Source: Acrocarpospora catenulata (lineage in GTDB: Bacteria; Actinomycetota; Actinomycetes; Streptosporangiales; Streptosporangiaceae). From it: 64,000 nt of DNA. A model generated the notes under the pieces. The model did not search any database, was not told the origin of the DNA, and saw only the letters and a list, made by a program, of their open reading frames with translations. Of this stretch, positions 37,275-46,367 are shown piece after piece. The DNA lies in assembly GCF_018476525.1 (NCBI RefSeq), contig NZ_JAHCST010000017.1, positions 43,456 through 107,455 of the forward strand, read 5' to 3'. The translations under genes were made by a program, and so were the position numbers. The stretch's first letter is position 1; the number at the start of each line of letters is the position of its first letter.

Positions 37275-38534
37275 CTAGGTGTTCAGAAAGGTCTTGAGCT
37301 CGAGCACGAGCTTGCGGATGTGTCCGGAGATGACCGGAGTGCCAAGGGCTTTGAACTTCTGCCGGAACCAGGGGTTCACGCTCTGCTGACCCGAGCTGTT
37401 CACCGAGCCGACCGGGATGAACTTGACCCCGGAGCGGTAGACGGACTCGATGCCGTCGAACAGGGGCTGGGACCGGTCGAACTCGTAGAAGTCGGAGATC
37501 CACACCATCACGGTGTTGCGTGGATCGGTGATCTTCGGCCGAGCCATGGCCATGGCGACGGGACCGTCGTTGCCGCCGCCGAGATTCGTCCGCAGCAGCA
37601 CTTCGAACGGGTCGTTCACCCAGGGGGTCAGGTCGATCGCGCGCGTGTCGTAGGCGATCAGGTGCACGTCCACCTTGGGGAGGCCGGCGAAGATCGAGGC
37701 GAGGATCGTGCAGTTGACCATCGAGTCCACCATCGACCCCGACTGGTCGACGACCACGATCAGCTTGGCCGGGGTGGTGCGCTTGGCCGTCTGCCGGTAG
37801 AAGAGCCTGTCCACGTAGAGCCGCTCGTCCTCAGGGCTCCAGTTGGTGAGGTTCTTCCAGATCGTGCGATCGAGGTCGAGGTTGCGGAAGACCCGCTTCG
37901 GCGGCACCGATCGGTCGATCACGCCCGTGCTGGTCTTCTCCACCTGCGTGCGCAGCACCTCGGCGACCTCATCGACGAACCTGCGGATCAGCGCCTTGGC
38001 GTTGGCCAGCGCTGTCCCCGACAGGTTCGACTTGTCGCGGAGCAACTGCTCGATGAGCGACATACTCGGCGTGAGTTGCCTGGCCAGTTTCGGGTCGGCG
38101 AGCACCTCGCGCAGATGCATGCGCCTGACGAGGTCGCCTTCGACGGCGGCGAGGTCGCCCGCGGCCTGTTCGCCGAGCGCCTGCGTCAGCCAGCCCGCGT
38201 CCTGCTTCCACCCGGCGAGCTGCGTGGCGGTGACCGTGCCGCCGCCGGTCGCGAAGACGTTGAGCAGCAGCTTCGACACCAGCGCCGCGTTGCGTACCTC
38301 GTCGCCGTCCAGGTCGCTGTCCAGGTCGCTGTCCAGGTTGCGCAACTGCTCGCCCAGTTCGGGGAAGCGTTGCACCAGGTTGTCCACGGAGACGCCGGGG
38401 TCGAGCAGCGCGGGCGGCAGCCCGAGGTCCTCGACGATGGCCACACTCGCCGCCTCCAGCGACGGCTGCTCCTCGGCGTCGAACACGCGCGCCAGCAGGC
38501 GCCAGTAGAGGATCTGACGTCTGGTCTCGGTCAT
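37275..38534 (-). CDS. VWA-domain protein partnered with MoxR
   Basis: 419 residues. A helical N-terminal half is followed by a von Willebrand A domain with MIDAS motif VVVDQSGSM (Asp263-x-Ser-x-Ser), plus the downstream Thr and Asp (LRTNLGGGNDGP, WISDFYEFD). A short in-frame DNA repeat encodes LDSDLDSDLDG at about 68-77. Its ATG overlaps the stop of the preceding gene (ATGA). It is the adaptor for the MoxR ATPase by family precedent. Confidence 0.88.
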   Translation of the reverse strand: MTETRRQILYWRLLARVFDAEEQPSLEAASVAIVEDLGLPPALLDPGVSVDNLVQRFPELGEQLRNLDSDLDSDLDGDEVRNAALVSKLLLNVFATGGGTVTATQLAGWKQDAGWLTQALGEQAAGDLAAVEGDLVRRMHLREVLADPKLARQLTPSMSLIEQLLRDKSNLSGTALANAKALIRRFVDEVAEVLRTQVEKTSTGVIDRSVPPKRVFRNLDLDRTIWKNLTNWSPEDERLYVDRLFYRQTAKRTTPAKLIVVVDQSGSMVDSMVNCTILASIFAGLPKVDVHLIAYDTRAIDLTPWVNDPFEVLLRTNLGGGNDGPVAMAMARPKITDPRNTVMVWISDFYEFDRSQPLFDGIESVYRSGVKFIPVGSVNSSGQQSVNPWFRQKFKALGTPVISGHIRKLVLELKTFLNT

Positions 38535-39895
38535 TTTCTCAGCAGCCGCCCTGCCCGCTCCTTCAGCACGGCGACGGGATCGCCGGCCTTGGCGTAGCTC
38601 TTGAGCACCTTCTGGTCAGTGGGTCCCTGCGCCCAGTCGCCGTTGTGCACGGCGAGCAGTTCCTTCTTCACATTCGCCTGTACGGCCAGCGGTTGCAGCC
38701 GCCACTGCCCGCCGTCCCAGCGCATCAGCCCGATGCACGCGGTCGACGCCTTGAGCAACTGGGGCGTCAGCGGACCTGACGTCGGCAGCCGGTCGAGGTC
38801 GAAGGCCAGGCTGGCGCCGTCGAGCTGGAGGGTGTGGCCGTCACTCCGGTAGCCCTCGATGAACACGGGCTCGGCGATGCGGACCGGGTGGCGTTCCAGC
38901 GGCGGCACCGCCGGCGCGCTCGCCCCGCTCAGCTGGACCCTGGCGGCGGCGAACGGGTCGCTGGACGGGCCACTGCTCGCCTTGCCCTCCTGCCACAGCA
39001 GGTCGCCGCCGGGCAGCAGCGGCATGTCGGTGATCTCCAGGCTGAGACGCTTCGCCAGCGCGCCCAGCAGCACGGGGTAGGAGCTCAGCAACTGCCAGAC
39101 GAACGGGCCGGAGATCGTGTCGACCTTGGCGGCGGCCACACTCGTGCGCACCAGGCGGCCCTGCGGCTCCAGGATCGCGTGGATCTGGATCTGCGCCGCC
39201 GTACCGTGCTCATGGATGTCGACGCCGAGGGGCAGCAGACGCCCCGAGACCCGCTCGGTCGCTTCGAGGCTGCCCGTCTTGGTGAGGAGCGACGCGCGCG
39301 CCCACAGATCGGCCCAGCGACGGGCGGGCAGCCGCGCCATGGCGCCGATCGGGGAGGAGGCCCGCAGCTCGGCGGCGAGCCCGTCGAGCAGCATCGCCAG
39401 GCGCCGCAGCCGGGGCTCGGCGAGCAGGTTCTGGATCGCCTGGTCGGCGGCGGAGGCGAGGTCGTGGTCGACGCCGCGCCATCCGGTGATGGCCAGCTCG
39501 GCGAGCCAGGAGCGGCATGCTCCGGCAAGGGGGTCGGTGCTCTGGGGTTGCGCGCCCTCCCAGGCCGCTCTGGTACGGCCGAGCGCACTGTCCAGCCGGT
39601 CGAGGAGCGCGTCGTGGACCGCGCCGAACAGGGCGGTACGCGCTCCGGCCAGCGTCGTCAGGTGCTCTTCCGAGATCGAGCCTGCCCCGATCTTCTCGGC
39701 CGCCTCGGCTGCCGCCGGGCCGAGTGGGGTGCCACCCACTGCCCCGGCCAGCGCGACGAGGGCCGCGGTCCGCTCCTCACCCAGGCGGGCGAATCCGTTC
39801 ACCAGCGCGTCGTCGAAACCGGCGATCAGGTCGACCGCCTCGTCCACGCCGGGCAGGGCGCCGTCGTGCAGCGCCGTCAGCTGTGTTCCGAGCAT
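38531..39895 (-). CDS. Unknown protein of the MoxR-VWA operon
   Basis: 454 residues. I do not recognise a family. The N-terminal ~200 residues are Ala/Leu-rich helices (FDDALVNGFARLGEERTAAL ...). The C-terminal half looks beta-rich (AQIQIHAILEPQGRLVRTSV ... HTLQLDGASLAFDLDRL). No catalytic motif or membrane segment is visible. It overlaps the upstream gene by 1 bp and the VWA gene by 4 bp, so it belongs to the complex. It occupies the position where similar operons often carry a DUF5691-type protein, but I cannot confirm that match. Confidence 0.75.
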   Translation of the reverse strand: MLGTQLTALHDGALPGVDEAVDLIAGFDDALVNGFARLGEERTAALVALAGAVGGTPLGPAAAEAAEKIGAGSISEEHLTTLAGARTALFGAVHDALLDRLDSALGRTRAAWEGAQPQSTDPLAGACRSWLAELAITGWRGVDHDLASAADQAIQNLLAEPRLRRLAMLLDGLAAELRASSPIGAMARLPARRWADLWARASLLTKTGSLEATERVSGRLLPLGVDIHEHGTAAQIQIHAILEPQGRLVRTSVAAAKVDTISGPFVWQLLSSYPVLLGALAKRLSLEITDMPLLPGGDLLWQEGKASSGPSSDPFAAARVQLSGASAPAVPPLERHPVRIAEPVFIEGYRSDGHTLQLDGASLAFDLDRLPTSGPLTPQLLKASTACIGLMRWDGGQWRLQPLAVQANVKKELLAVHNGDWAQGPTDQKVLKSYAKAGDPVAVLKERAGRLLRK

Positions 39896-40386
39896 CAGCT
39901 CACCGCGCCAAGGGAGGGGAACCAGTGCAGTTCGGCGATCGGCTCGGAGGTGTCGGGCAGCTCCAGGTAGGCCAGGTGCCGGAGGAAGCGGCTGAAGACC
40001 ACGGCGGCCGGGATGGACTCGGGCCCACCGCTCAGGTTGTGCATCAGGCTCGCCGCGCTGTCACCCTCCAGGCGCAGGTAGCGCGCCACGCGCTCCAGGC
40101 CGTACTGCAGGACGGCCTCCTCGACGAGCGACCACAGGTGCTTGCACGGGGCTCCGCGCAGTCCGCCGCAGGGGCGGTTGTTGTTGGTGCTGCAGTTGTA
40201 GCCGTGCGTCCCGGCGATGATCGAGGAGACGTACACCCGCTCGATGTCGGAACCGCTCGACACGACGCCCTGCAGCCGGCCTTCCGCCATCTCGACAAAA
40301 GGCACTTTCGCCAGCTTGCGCGGCTGCACGGGAGAAAGCACCCGGGCCCCGCTGAGCTGCTCACACGCGGGTCTTTCCGCGTTCAA
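39895..40386 (-). CDS. SWIM-like zinc-finger protein, first gene of the operon
   Basis: 163 residues from TTG 40386, chosen because GGAGG lies 7 nt upstream; an in-frame TTG at 40449 has no site. The motif YNCSTNNNRPCGGLRGAPCKHL (about 76-97) has Cys-x7-Cys-x7-Cys-x-His. Its final CxH is followed by a helix, as in SWIM fingers, though the first pair is wider than the usual CxC. SWIM fingers bind DNA or protein. Its stop overlaps the next start by one base. Confidence 0.75.
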   Translation of the reverse strand: MNAERPACEQLSGARVLSPVQPRKLAKVPFVEMAEGRLQGVVSSGSDIERVYVSSIIAGTHGYNCSTNNNRPCGGLRGAPCKHLWSLVEEAVLQYGLERVARYLRLEGDSAASLMHNLSGGPESIPAAVVFSRFLRHLAYLELPDTSEPIAELHWFPSLGAVS

Positions 40387-40534
40387 AGGACGACCTCCAT
40401 CCGGTAGCGGTCGATCAGTGAACGGGAACCTATCCGACCCGTCTGACAAATTCCGATCAACGGAAGCCCCGACCGTGGACGCACCTTCCTTGGAGGGCGC
40501 GGATCACGATGGCGACCCGCCAGCCGTCAGCCGG

Positions 40535-40948
40535 TCAGCCGTCTGCCGGGTCCGGTTCGTTCGTGAAACCAGTGACTCCCGCCGGCCCCGTCTTTACTGT
40601 TCGCGAAAGCCTGCCCACAACTAACCAACGTCTCCGACACCCGATCCCGGCAGACCCCGGCCGCGCATGCACGATCACCACCTCCGGCCAGGCACGCCTG
40701 CCCCCCGCAGTCGCCCGCTGGCTGTCGAAAAACCCCAGCTTGATCGCCCTGGCCACCGCATGAGCCTGACTGACGACCCCAAGCTTCCGATAAATGCCGC
40801 GCTTGCAACTCTCCACGGCACACACAGTGACCCCGAGCGTGGCGGCGATCCGCGCGGTACTCAACCCCGATCCCAGCAAACCGAGCACGGTCATCTCCGA
40901 CGAGGTGAGCCCGCTATCGCCTCCGATTCCGTAGGCAGTCCTGTCCAT
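40535..40948 (-). CDS. LuxR-type helix-turn-helix protein
   Basis: 137 residues from ATG 40948. The HTH covers about residues 13-70 (LTSSEMTVLGLLGSGLSTARIAATLGVTVCAVESCKRGIYRKLGV) and is followed by a basic tail without a recognised domain. There is no receiver domain. It is upstream of, and co-directional with, the MoxR-VWA operon (148-bp gap) and may control it. Confidence 0.7.
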   Translation of the reverse strand: MDRTAYGIGGDSGLTSSEMTVLGLLGSGLSTARIAATLGVTVCAVESCKRGIYRKLGVVSQAHAVARAIKLGFFDSQRATAGGRRAWPEVVIVHARPGSAGIGCRRRWLVVGRLSRTVKTGPAGVTGFTNEPDPADG

Positions 40949-41002
40949 GAGCACGTCCCGGCCCCTGGGATGCGACGAGCTGGAAACTGACCACAACCCC
41001 AA

Positions 41003-41444
41003 CTCATGTCAAGAAAAGTCCATCACCGCCTCCTGCGAACTGCATGGGCCCATGAACATTTCATGTCGGAACCACAGCCATCACCAAGCGCTTGTTTGTG
41101 CGAACTAATGATGTGACTGGCAGTGGCGGAGGCATGGTCGATGGCAGCGAGTCGGACACTTGGCCACAAGATCATCTTGCTCGCTGCGGTGATGCTGGAG
41201 TGCGCGGAGCCGCAGTTCCTCGCCGACCCGACGCAGCCGGCGGCTCCGACTGACCTGCTGACCGCCACGCCCACGCCGGGATCACCGTAGGCGGGCACGG
41301 GCGCCGGTGGAGGGAGGCCTGCGGTTGCGCGCGGCGATCTCCGACCTGGGCGATGACACAGTTCCCCGACTCGTTGAGATCGCATTTAGCGGCAGTGCAA
41401 CTACACTTAGGGTGCAGGTTCAAGTCTGCAATCGTTCAAGATCG
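41003..41444. other. Non-coding gap before the RloAB pair
   Basis: No gene supported. A perfect palindrome CATGGGCCCATG lies at 41043-41054, upstream of the LuxR-type gene. A tRNA T-arm-like segment (TGCAGGTTCAAGTCTGCA, 41414-41431) lacks one base of a proper T-stem and has no acceptor partner. Confidence 0.4.
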
Positions 41445-41475
41445 CCCTCTGGTGGCCGGAAACTGCACCAGAGGG
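41445..41475 (+). promoter_or_regulatory. Leader hairpin before RloA
   Basis: CCCTCTGGTG and CACCAGAGGG form perfect 10-bp arms with an 11-nt loop. The hairpin ends just before the GGGGAGG ribosome site (41478-41484) of the ATPase gene, so it may adjust translation or protect the transcript. No T-run follows. Confidence 0.55.
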
Positions 41476-41488
41476 GCGGGGAGGCGTC

Positions 41489-42802
41489 ATGCTGTTGCGG
41501 TTTCGGGTCGCGAACTACAGGAGTATCCGCGACGTCATGGAACTATCGCTGGTCACCAGTCAGTTGACCGGTGCCAAGCCGGTTGATGAAGACTGGATCT
41601 CGGTGACCACTCGCGTCGCCGGTATATATGGGGCAAATGCCTCCGGCAAGTCCACCGTGTTGGATGCTCTCGACTTCCTCACCGCAGCGGTAGCCAAGTC
41701 CGCCACTCTCTGGGGGGACCGGAACCAATTTCCGCATTCTCCGTTCGAGCTGGACAGGGAATCCAGGGGGCGGACCTCGCTGTTTGAAATAGATTTCGTT
41801 CTCGCGGGCGTGCGATTTACCTACGGATTCGAGTCGGACTCTCGCGGGATTCCCAACGAGTGGCTTTACTCCTATCCAACAGGGCGCAAGAGGGTGCTCT
41901 TCGAGCGTCACGGGTTCGAGGGGTCAGATATCGACTTCGGCCGGACGCTGGATGGCGAGAACATGCGGATCGCGCGCCTCCTGCGCCCTACGGCTCTCTA
42001 TCTCTCCACTGCGGCGAACAGTAATCATAAGTTCCTTGTGGGAATCCATCACTGGATCTCTCGGCATATTCGGTACGCTCAGTACACGGAGGCCAACCGA
42101 AAGGCGCGCCTGAGGTGGATACGGAATATTTTAGAGGATGAAAAGATGCTGGCCAAGGCGGTCGGCCTGCTGAGATTCGCCGACTTGGGCATCACGAACA
42201 TGATTCTCGACGTCGAAGATTTCGATGACAGACTCGTCGAGATGCTGAAACGCGTGATGGACGGCATCGATGACGCCACGCACTCCAGTCTCGACAGGGA
42301 GCAGCTGGTAAACGAACTGAAGAAGAACATCAAGTTCGTCCATTCGAGCAGCGACTCCGAGGAGACGTTCTCTCTTCCGCTGGAGATGGAGAGTAGTGGG
42401 ACCATCGCCTGGCTGGCTTTGAGTATTCCGGCCCTGACCTGCCTGCGCAATGGCGAGGTTCTGGCCGTGGACGAGCTGGACGCCAGCCTCCATCCACGTC
42501 TGGCGGCCGCTCTCATCGAGATGTTCAAGGATCCTGAACTGAATCGGAAAGGCGCTCAGCTACTCTTCACCTCACATGAGACGGCACTGCTCGGCCAGAC
42601 ATCCGGTTCTCCGCTGTCGAAGGATGAGATCTGGTTCACCGAGAAGGGGGCCGACGGGGCCACGGCTATGTTCGCCCTGTCCGAGTTTCCGGTACGGCCC
42701 ACGGACAACGTGGAAAGAAGATACCTTCAGGGTCGCTATGGAGCGATTCCGATGATCTCACAAGAGGAGCTCCATTCCGTCGTTCTGGAGGATGCGCAGT
42801 GA
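41489..42802 (+). CDS. rloA: RloA/AbiLi-type AAA ATPase
   Basis: 437 residues, ABC/SMC-like AAA: Walker A GIYGANASGKST (46-56), signature-like MESSGTIAWLAL, Walker B EVLAVDELDASLHP and the switch LLFTSHETALL. This is the RecF/OLD-like ATPase of RloA/AbiLi families, which partner TOPRIM/RloB proteins in abortive infection. Base composition is lower in GC than the neighbours, a sign of transfer. It overlaps RloB by 4 bp (GTGA). Confidence 0.87.
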   Translation: MLLRFRVANYRSIRDVMELSLVTSQLTGAKPVDEDWISVTTRVAGIYGANASGKSTVLDALDFLTAAVAKSATLWGDRNQFPHSPFELDRESRGRTSLFEIDFVLAGVRFTYGFESDSRGIPNEWLYSYPTGRKRVLFERHGFEGSDIDFGRTLDGENMRIARLLRPTALYLSTAANSNHKFLVGIHHWISRHIRYAQYTEANRKARLRWIRNILEDEKMLAKAVGLLRFADLGITNMILDVEDFDDRLVEMLKRVMDGIDDATHSSLDREQLVNELKKNIKFVHSSSDSEETFSLPLEMESSGTIAWLALSIPALTCLRNGEVLAVDELDASLHPRLAAALIEMFKDPELNRKGAQLLFTSHETALLGQTSGSPLSKDEIWFTEKGADGATAMFALSEFPVRPTDNVERRYLQGRYGAIPMISQEELHSVVLEDAQ

Positions 42803-43407
42803 GTGGTCGCAGCCGCGGGGGAAGCGATCTCCGGCGTCGCCGAAATACACGATCAGAAAAACCTAGGATTCTTATAGTGGCGGAGGGGGAGAATACCGAG
42901 CCCCAGTATTTCAGGGGGTTGGCCCGGGAGCTCCGAGCCACCGGCGTAGAGATATTCAGGCTTTCCGTTGAGGGCATTGGCCGGGATCCGGCGCGAGTAG
43001 TACGGCGTGCTGCCGCAGCGATGTCAGAGGTGGCGGCGGGGAGCGAGTATGATCACGTGTGGTGTGTGGTAGACGTTGACGACCACGAAACACTAGGTGA
43101 GGCGTTACGTGAGGCAAAACGCCTCGCAATAAGGATCGCTATCAGTAATCCATGCTTTGAGCTGTGGATTCTCTGGCATTTTTTGGACCACCGTGCCCAT
43201 ATCGGTAAGAGAGCCTTGGAGGAGAAGCTTAAGCGACTGGGGCTGGTGGGCAAGAACTTGCCGGCCAACTTTCCCTACGAAAATTATCTATCGGCTATCA
43301 AACGTGGCGAAGTGCGCGCATCGGGCGATGAGTACCGGGTCCCTGACAATCCGGCCAGCACTGTGTATCGCTTGGCGCGGCTCCTTGCCTCTGGTGCGGC
43401 GGGCTGA
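42799..43407 (+). CDS. rloB: RloB-family (AbiLii-type) effector
   Basis: 202 residues: RILIVAEGENTEPQYF (Glu29) and VVDVDDHE (Asp92/Asp94) are the TOPRIM-like acidic sites, and AISNPCFELWILWHF is the RloB signature. The usual family length is about 200, so it is complete. In AbiL/RloAB systems this subunit is the likely nuclease or toxic effector gated by the ATPase. The start is GTG, translationally coupled. Confidence 0.87.
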   Translation: MSGRSRGGSDLRRRRNTRSEKPRILIVAEGENTEPQYFRGLARELRATGVEIFRLSVEGIGRDPARVVRRAAAAMSEVAAGSEYDHVWCVVDVDDHETLGEALREAKRLAIRIAISNPCFELWILWHFLDHRAHIGKRALEEKLKRLGLVGKNLPANFPYENYLSAIKRGEVRASGDEYRVPDNPASTVYRLARLLASGAAG

Positions 43408-43497
43408 TCGGGGGTTCGGAAGGTTCCGGTGGGGTGACTTCCCCCGGGTCCGGTCCTGGCTCCGCCGTGGCTGGTGGGTCAGGCCCATAATGGGGGC

Positions 43498-44181
43498 GTG
43501 AGTCAGCGAAAGGCCTCCGCCGCCACTGCGGTGAAGCGTCCGGGTGGTGGGAAGCGGGCCGGTGGGAGTGCGAGTGCCGCTTCGGAGCGGCGGGAGCATC
43601 TGGTCAGGCTTGCGGCGGAGCTCTTTGCCAGGAAGGGGTTTCAGGCCACCACGGTGCGGGAGATCGCTGAGGAGGCGGGGATTCTGTCGGGGAGCCTCTA
43701 TCACCACTTCGACTCCAAGGAGTCGATCGTGGATGAGGTGCTGCGGACGTTTCTGGAGGATCTGGTCGCCCGGTATCGGGTGGCGATCCAGTCGGGGAGC
43801 GATGCGCGGACCGTGCTGGCGGAGATGGTGCGGATCGGGTTCAGTACGTTGGAGCCGCACCGGGCCGCTGTCACGGTGATGCAGAACGACTGGAACTATC
43901 TGCGGTCGTTGCCGGACAACCGGTTCGACTACCTGGTGAAGGCCGAGGACGAGGTCGAGCGTATGTGGATCGAGCAGATCAAGCGCGGCCAGGCGGCGGG
44001 GCAGTTCCGGGGGGATGTGGATCCCAAGCTGACGTACCGGATGATCCGGGACACGATCTGGGTGGCGGTGCGCTGGTTCCGGCCCGGAGGGCGGTTGAAT
44101 CCGGCGGGGCTGGCCGAGCACTACGTCAAGGTGTTGTTCGACGGGCTCGGTATCGGGGACCGCGTTAGTCAGCAAGTATGA
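43498..44181 (+). CDS. TetR-family regulator, KstR2-like
   Basis: 227 residues from GTG 43498. The segment RKGFQATTVREIAEEAGILSGSLYHHFDSKESIVDEVLRTF and the C-terminal MIRDTIWVAVRWFRPGGRL closely follow the KstR2 type, which controls lower cholesterol-ring catabolism in mycobacteria. No steroid genes are present here, so the ligand is uncertain. It overlaps the AlkD gene (ATGA). Confidence 0.82.
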   Translation: MSQRKASAATAVKRPGGGKRAGGSASAASERREHLVRLAAELFARKGFQATTVREIAEEAGILSGSLYHHFDSKESIVDEVLRTFLEDLVARYRVAIQSGSDARTVLAEMVRIGFSTLEPHRAAVTVMQNDWNYLRSLPDNRFDYLVKAEDEVERMWIEQIKRGQAAGQFRGDVDPKLTYRMIRDTIWVAVRWFRPGGRLNPAGLAEHYVKVLFDGLGIGDRVSQQV

Positions 44182-44867
44182 ACACCCAGGGCAAGGCACT
44201 CGTCGAAGCGGTGCGCCGGGCGCTGGCGGAGTTGGCCGATCCGGTGAAGGCGCCGGTCATGCGGGCGTACATGAAGTCGGAGATGCCGTTCCTTGGCGTA
44301 CAGACCGGGCCGAGGCGGGCGGCGCTGAAGAAGCTTTTCGCCGAGCATCGGCTGGAGGCGGCGCCGGACTGGCGTAAGGCGACGCTGCTGCTCTGGCGGG
44401 AGGCCGAGTACCGGGAGGAGCGGTACGCGGCGATCGAGCTGACGGGGGCCCGGCAGTATCGGTCGTGGCAGACGCTCTACACGCTGCCGATGTACGAGGA
44501 GATGATCGTCAGCGGCGCCTGGTGGGACCTGGTGGACGAGCTGGCGGTGCATCGGATCGGGACGCTGCTGCGGCTCTTCCCGGAGCCGGTGAAGGGCACT
44601 TTGCTGGAGTGGGCGCACAGTCCTGATCTGTGGAAGCGCCGGACCGCGATTCTCTGCCAGAACACGTTCAAGGACCGTACCGATCTGGGGCTGCTGTACG
44701 CCTGTATCGAGCCGAGCCTGTCCGACACCGACTTCTTCGCGCGCAAGGCCATCGGATGGGCGTTGCGCGAGTACGCCAGGACGGATCCGGCGGAGGTCGT
44801 CCGCTACGTCACCGAGCGCGGCATCAGCGGTCTGTCCCGGCGCGAGGCGCTGAAGAACGTCCGGTGA
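44178..44867 (+). CDS. AlkD-type DNA alkylation repair protein
   Basis: 229 residues of HEAT-like helices. The features FLGVQTGPRRAALKKLF, WREAEYREERYAAIEL, WWDLVDELAVHRIG and WALREYARTDPAEV are those of AlkC/AlkD DNA glycosylases that excise alkylated purines. The conserved Trp and Asp of the WWDLVD segment are present. It is coupled to the TetR gene, so expression may be under that regulator. Confidence 0.87.
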   Translation: MNTQGKALVEAVRRALAELADPVKAPVMRAYMKSEMPFLGVQTGPRRAALKKLFAEHRLEAAPDWRKATLLLWREAEYREERYAAIELTGARQYRSWQTLYTLPMYEEMIVSGAWWDLVDELAVHRIGTLLRLFPEPVKGTLLEWAHSPDLWKRRTAILCQNTFKDRTDLGLLYACIEPSLSDTDFFARKAIGWALREYARTDPAEVVRYVTERGISGLSRREALKNVR

Positions 44868-44900
44868 CGGCTCGCGCGCCCCGAATACGCGCGAGCCGTC
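44866..44900. terminator. Bidirectional terminator
   Basis: GACGGCTCGCGCG (44866-44878) and its exact complement at 44888-44900 form a 13-bp stem between two convergent genes, starting at the AlkD stop codon. Confidence 0.8.
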
Positions 44901-44912
44901 GAGGATGATCCG

Positions 44913-46334
44913 TTAGGCGCCGGGAACCGTGTCCACCCAGCGCGTCGAGGAGGCCCGGTAGCCGTTCACCCGGTTGAGTACCTCGCTGGGCGCGACGACC
45001 TCGTTCTTGGAGTGGTAGAACCAGTCGACCTGCTGGACGTAGGTCCGCGGGGTCGAACTGCCGAGCAGGCCGCCGCTGATGAACCACAGGTTGAAGTTCA
45101 CCGACTGCACCGTCTCGGGGTAGTAGATGTCACCGTGCGTGGCGAACAGCGCCCCGTCGATGTAGTACTTGATCTGGCCGCCGGAGACCTGAAGGACCAG
45201 GTCGTGCCAGCCGTCGTAACTGGCCCTGACCTCGGTGTGCGTGTTGACCGCCAGCCAGGGCTCGTTCCGGTACGTCTCCCAGGAGGTGGCGTACATGATG
45301 TTGGACGGCTCGCCCCAGCCCCCGTTGGGCAGGTACTCGAAGTCCTGCTCGCTGTAGTTGGGGTCGAGGTCGAAGGCCAGCGGGGTGATGGTGAAGAAGG
45401 TCTGCACGATGTGGTCGCCGTCCGGGCCGCTGGTGGGCGCGTCGGAGAACTTGACCCGGGCCGCGTACGTGCCTTCCAGGAACTTGCGCTGGTGGAGCAC
45501 CTCGGACTGCTGGGTGCCGGCGGAGGTGCCGTCGGTGACCGACTTGAGCTGCAGCGCCTTGTTGGTGCCGGAGATGATCGGGAAGGAGATGTTCCCCTTC
45601 GGCCAGGTCGCGCCGGGGATGCCGGGGCCACCCTGGTTGGTGCGGATGGTCCAGTTGTGTGCGGTGATCGTGCTGTCGTTGGCGTCGACGTAGTTGAAGT
45701 CGTCGAACACGACGCCGGATCCGCCCGGCGGGGGACCGGAGGGCGATCCGGACGGGGACGGCGACGGCGAGGGCGACGGGGAGGGGTTGCCTCCCGCCGG
45801 GGCCACGCCCCAGAGCAGGGTGCCGTTCTGGTAGACGGTCACCTTGTCCCAGTCCGCGTACGTGGTGCGGGCGGCCGAGAACGAGTAGTCGTCGCTCTGG
45901 GTGACCCGCTGCCAGTCCGCCCGGTAGAAGCGCAACTGCATGTCGCTGCTCTGCGCGCCCGCGGCGAGCGTGCCGGAGGTGAAGCCCACCTCCAGGTAAC
46001 GGTCGGCGGTGGCCGTACCGGGCGAGATGGTGCCGAAGGCGCCGGTGATGGTGGAGCAGCTGAGCACCGCCCAGGAGCAGGCGAACCGGTACTCCTGGGT
46101 CGGCGAGTCGGCCTTGAAGTAGTAGCGGATCTTGACCGTGTTCAACGCCACGGCCGTCGTGCCGTTGTTGACCAGGTTGAACCAGGGCTCCACCTGGTCG
46201 GCGGTGGCGCCGGTGGCGCTGGTCTTGTACTGGATCTTGAGTGAGGTGGCGGCGTCGGCGGGCAGCGCGATCATGCCGGTCAGGGCGAGGGCGGACATCA
46301 GTCCGCCGGCTAACCACTTCCGTCTGGACAACAT
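44913..46334 (-). CDS. Secreted CBM3-GH16-type glycoside hydrolase
   Basis: 473 residues. A signal peptide with SRRKWL (Tat-like) is followed by a family 3 carbohydrate-binding module (LKIQYKTSATGATADQVEPW ... YADWDKVTVYQNGTLLWG), a Ser-Pro linker, and a concanavalin-like catalytic domain. Its SEQDFEYLP provides a GH16-type E-x-D-x-E motif. CBM3 binds cellulose or chitin, so the enzyme should cut a beta-glucan or similar polymer outside the cell. It lies 33 bp after the GH20 gene and could be the last gene of the das-like operon. Confidence 0.82.
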   Translation of the reverse strand: MLSRRKWLAGGLMSALALTGMIALPADAATSLKIQYKTSATGATADQVEPWFNLVNNGTTAVALNTVKIRYYFKADSPTQEYRFACSWAVLSCSTITGAFGTISPGTATADRYLEVGFTSGTLAAGAQSSDMQLRFYRADWQRVTQSDDYSFSAARTTYADWDKVTVYQNGTLLWGVAPAGGNPSPSPSPSPSPSGSPSGPPPGGSGVVFDDFNYVDANDSTITAHNWTIRTNQGGPGIPGATWPKGNISFPIISGTNKALQLKSVTDGTSAGTQQSEVLHQRKFLEGTYAARVKFSDAPTSGPDGDHIVQTFFTITPLAFDLDPNYSEQDFEYLPNGGWGEPSNIMYATSWETYRNEPWLAVNTHTEVRASYDGWHDLVLQVSGGQIKYYIDGALFATHGDIYYPETVQSVNFNLWFISGGLLGSSTPRTYVQQVDWFYHSKNEVVAPSEVLNRVNGYRASSTRWVDTVPGA

Positions 46335-46367
46335 TCTTCCTTTCGGTTCACAGGCGTCCCCCGAGGT

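Noticed and set aside
41023-41385. 120-codon minus-strand frame in the gap before RloA
   Set aside because: No ribosome site, no domain, and codon use unlike the neighbouring genes.
41399-41440. tRNA gene
   Set aside because: Only a defective T-arm is visible; no acceptor stem, anticodon arm or CCA-proximal pairing.
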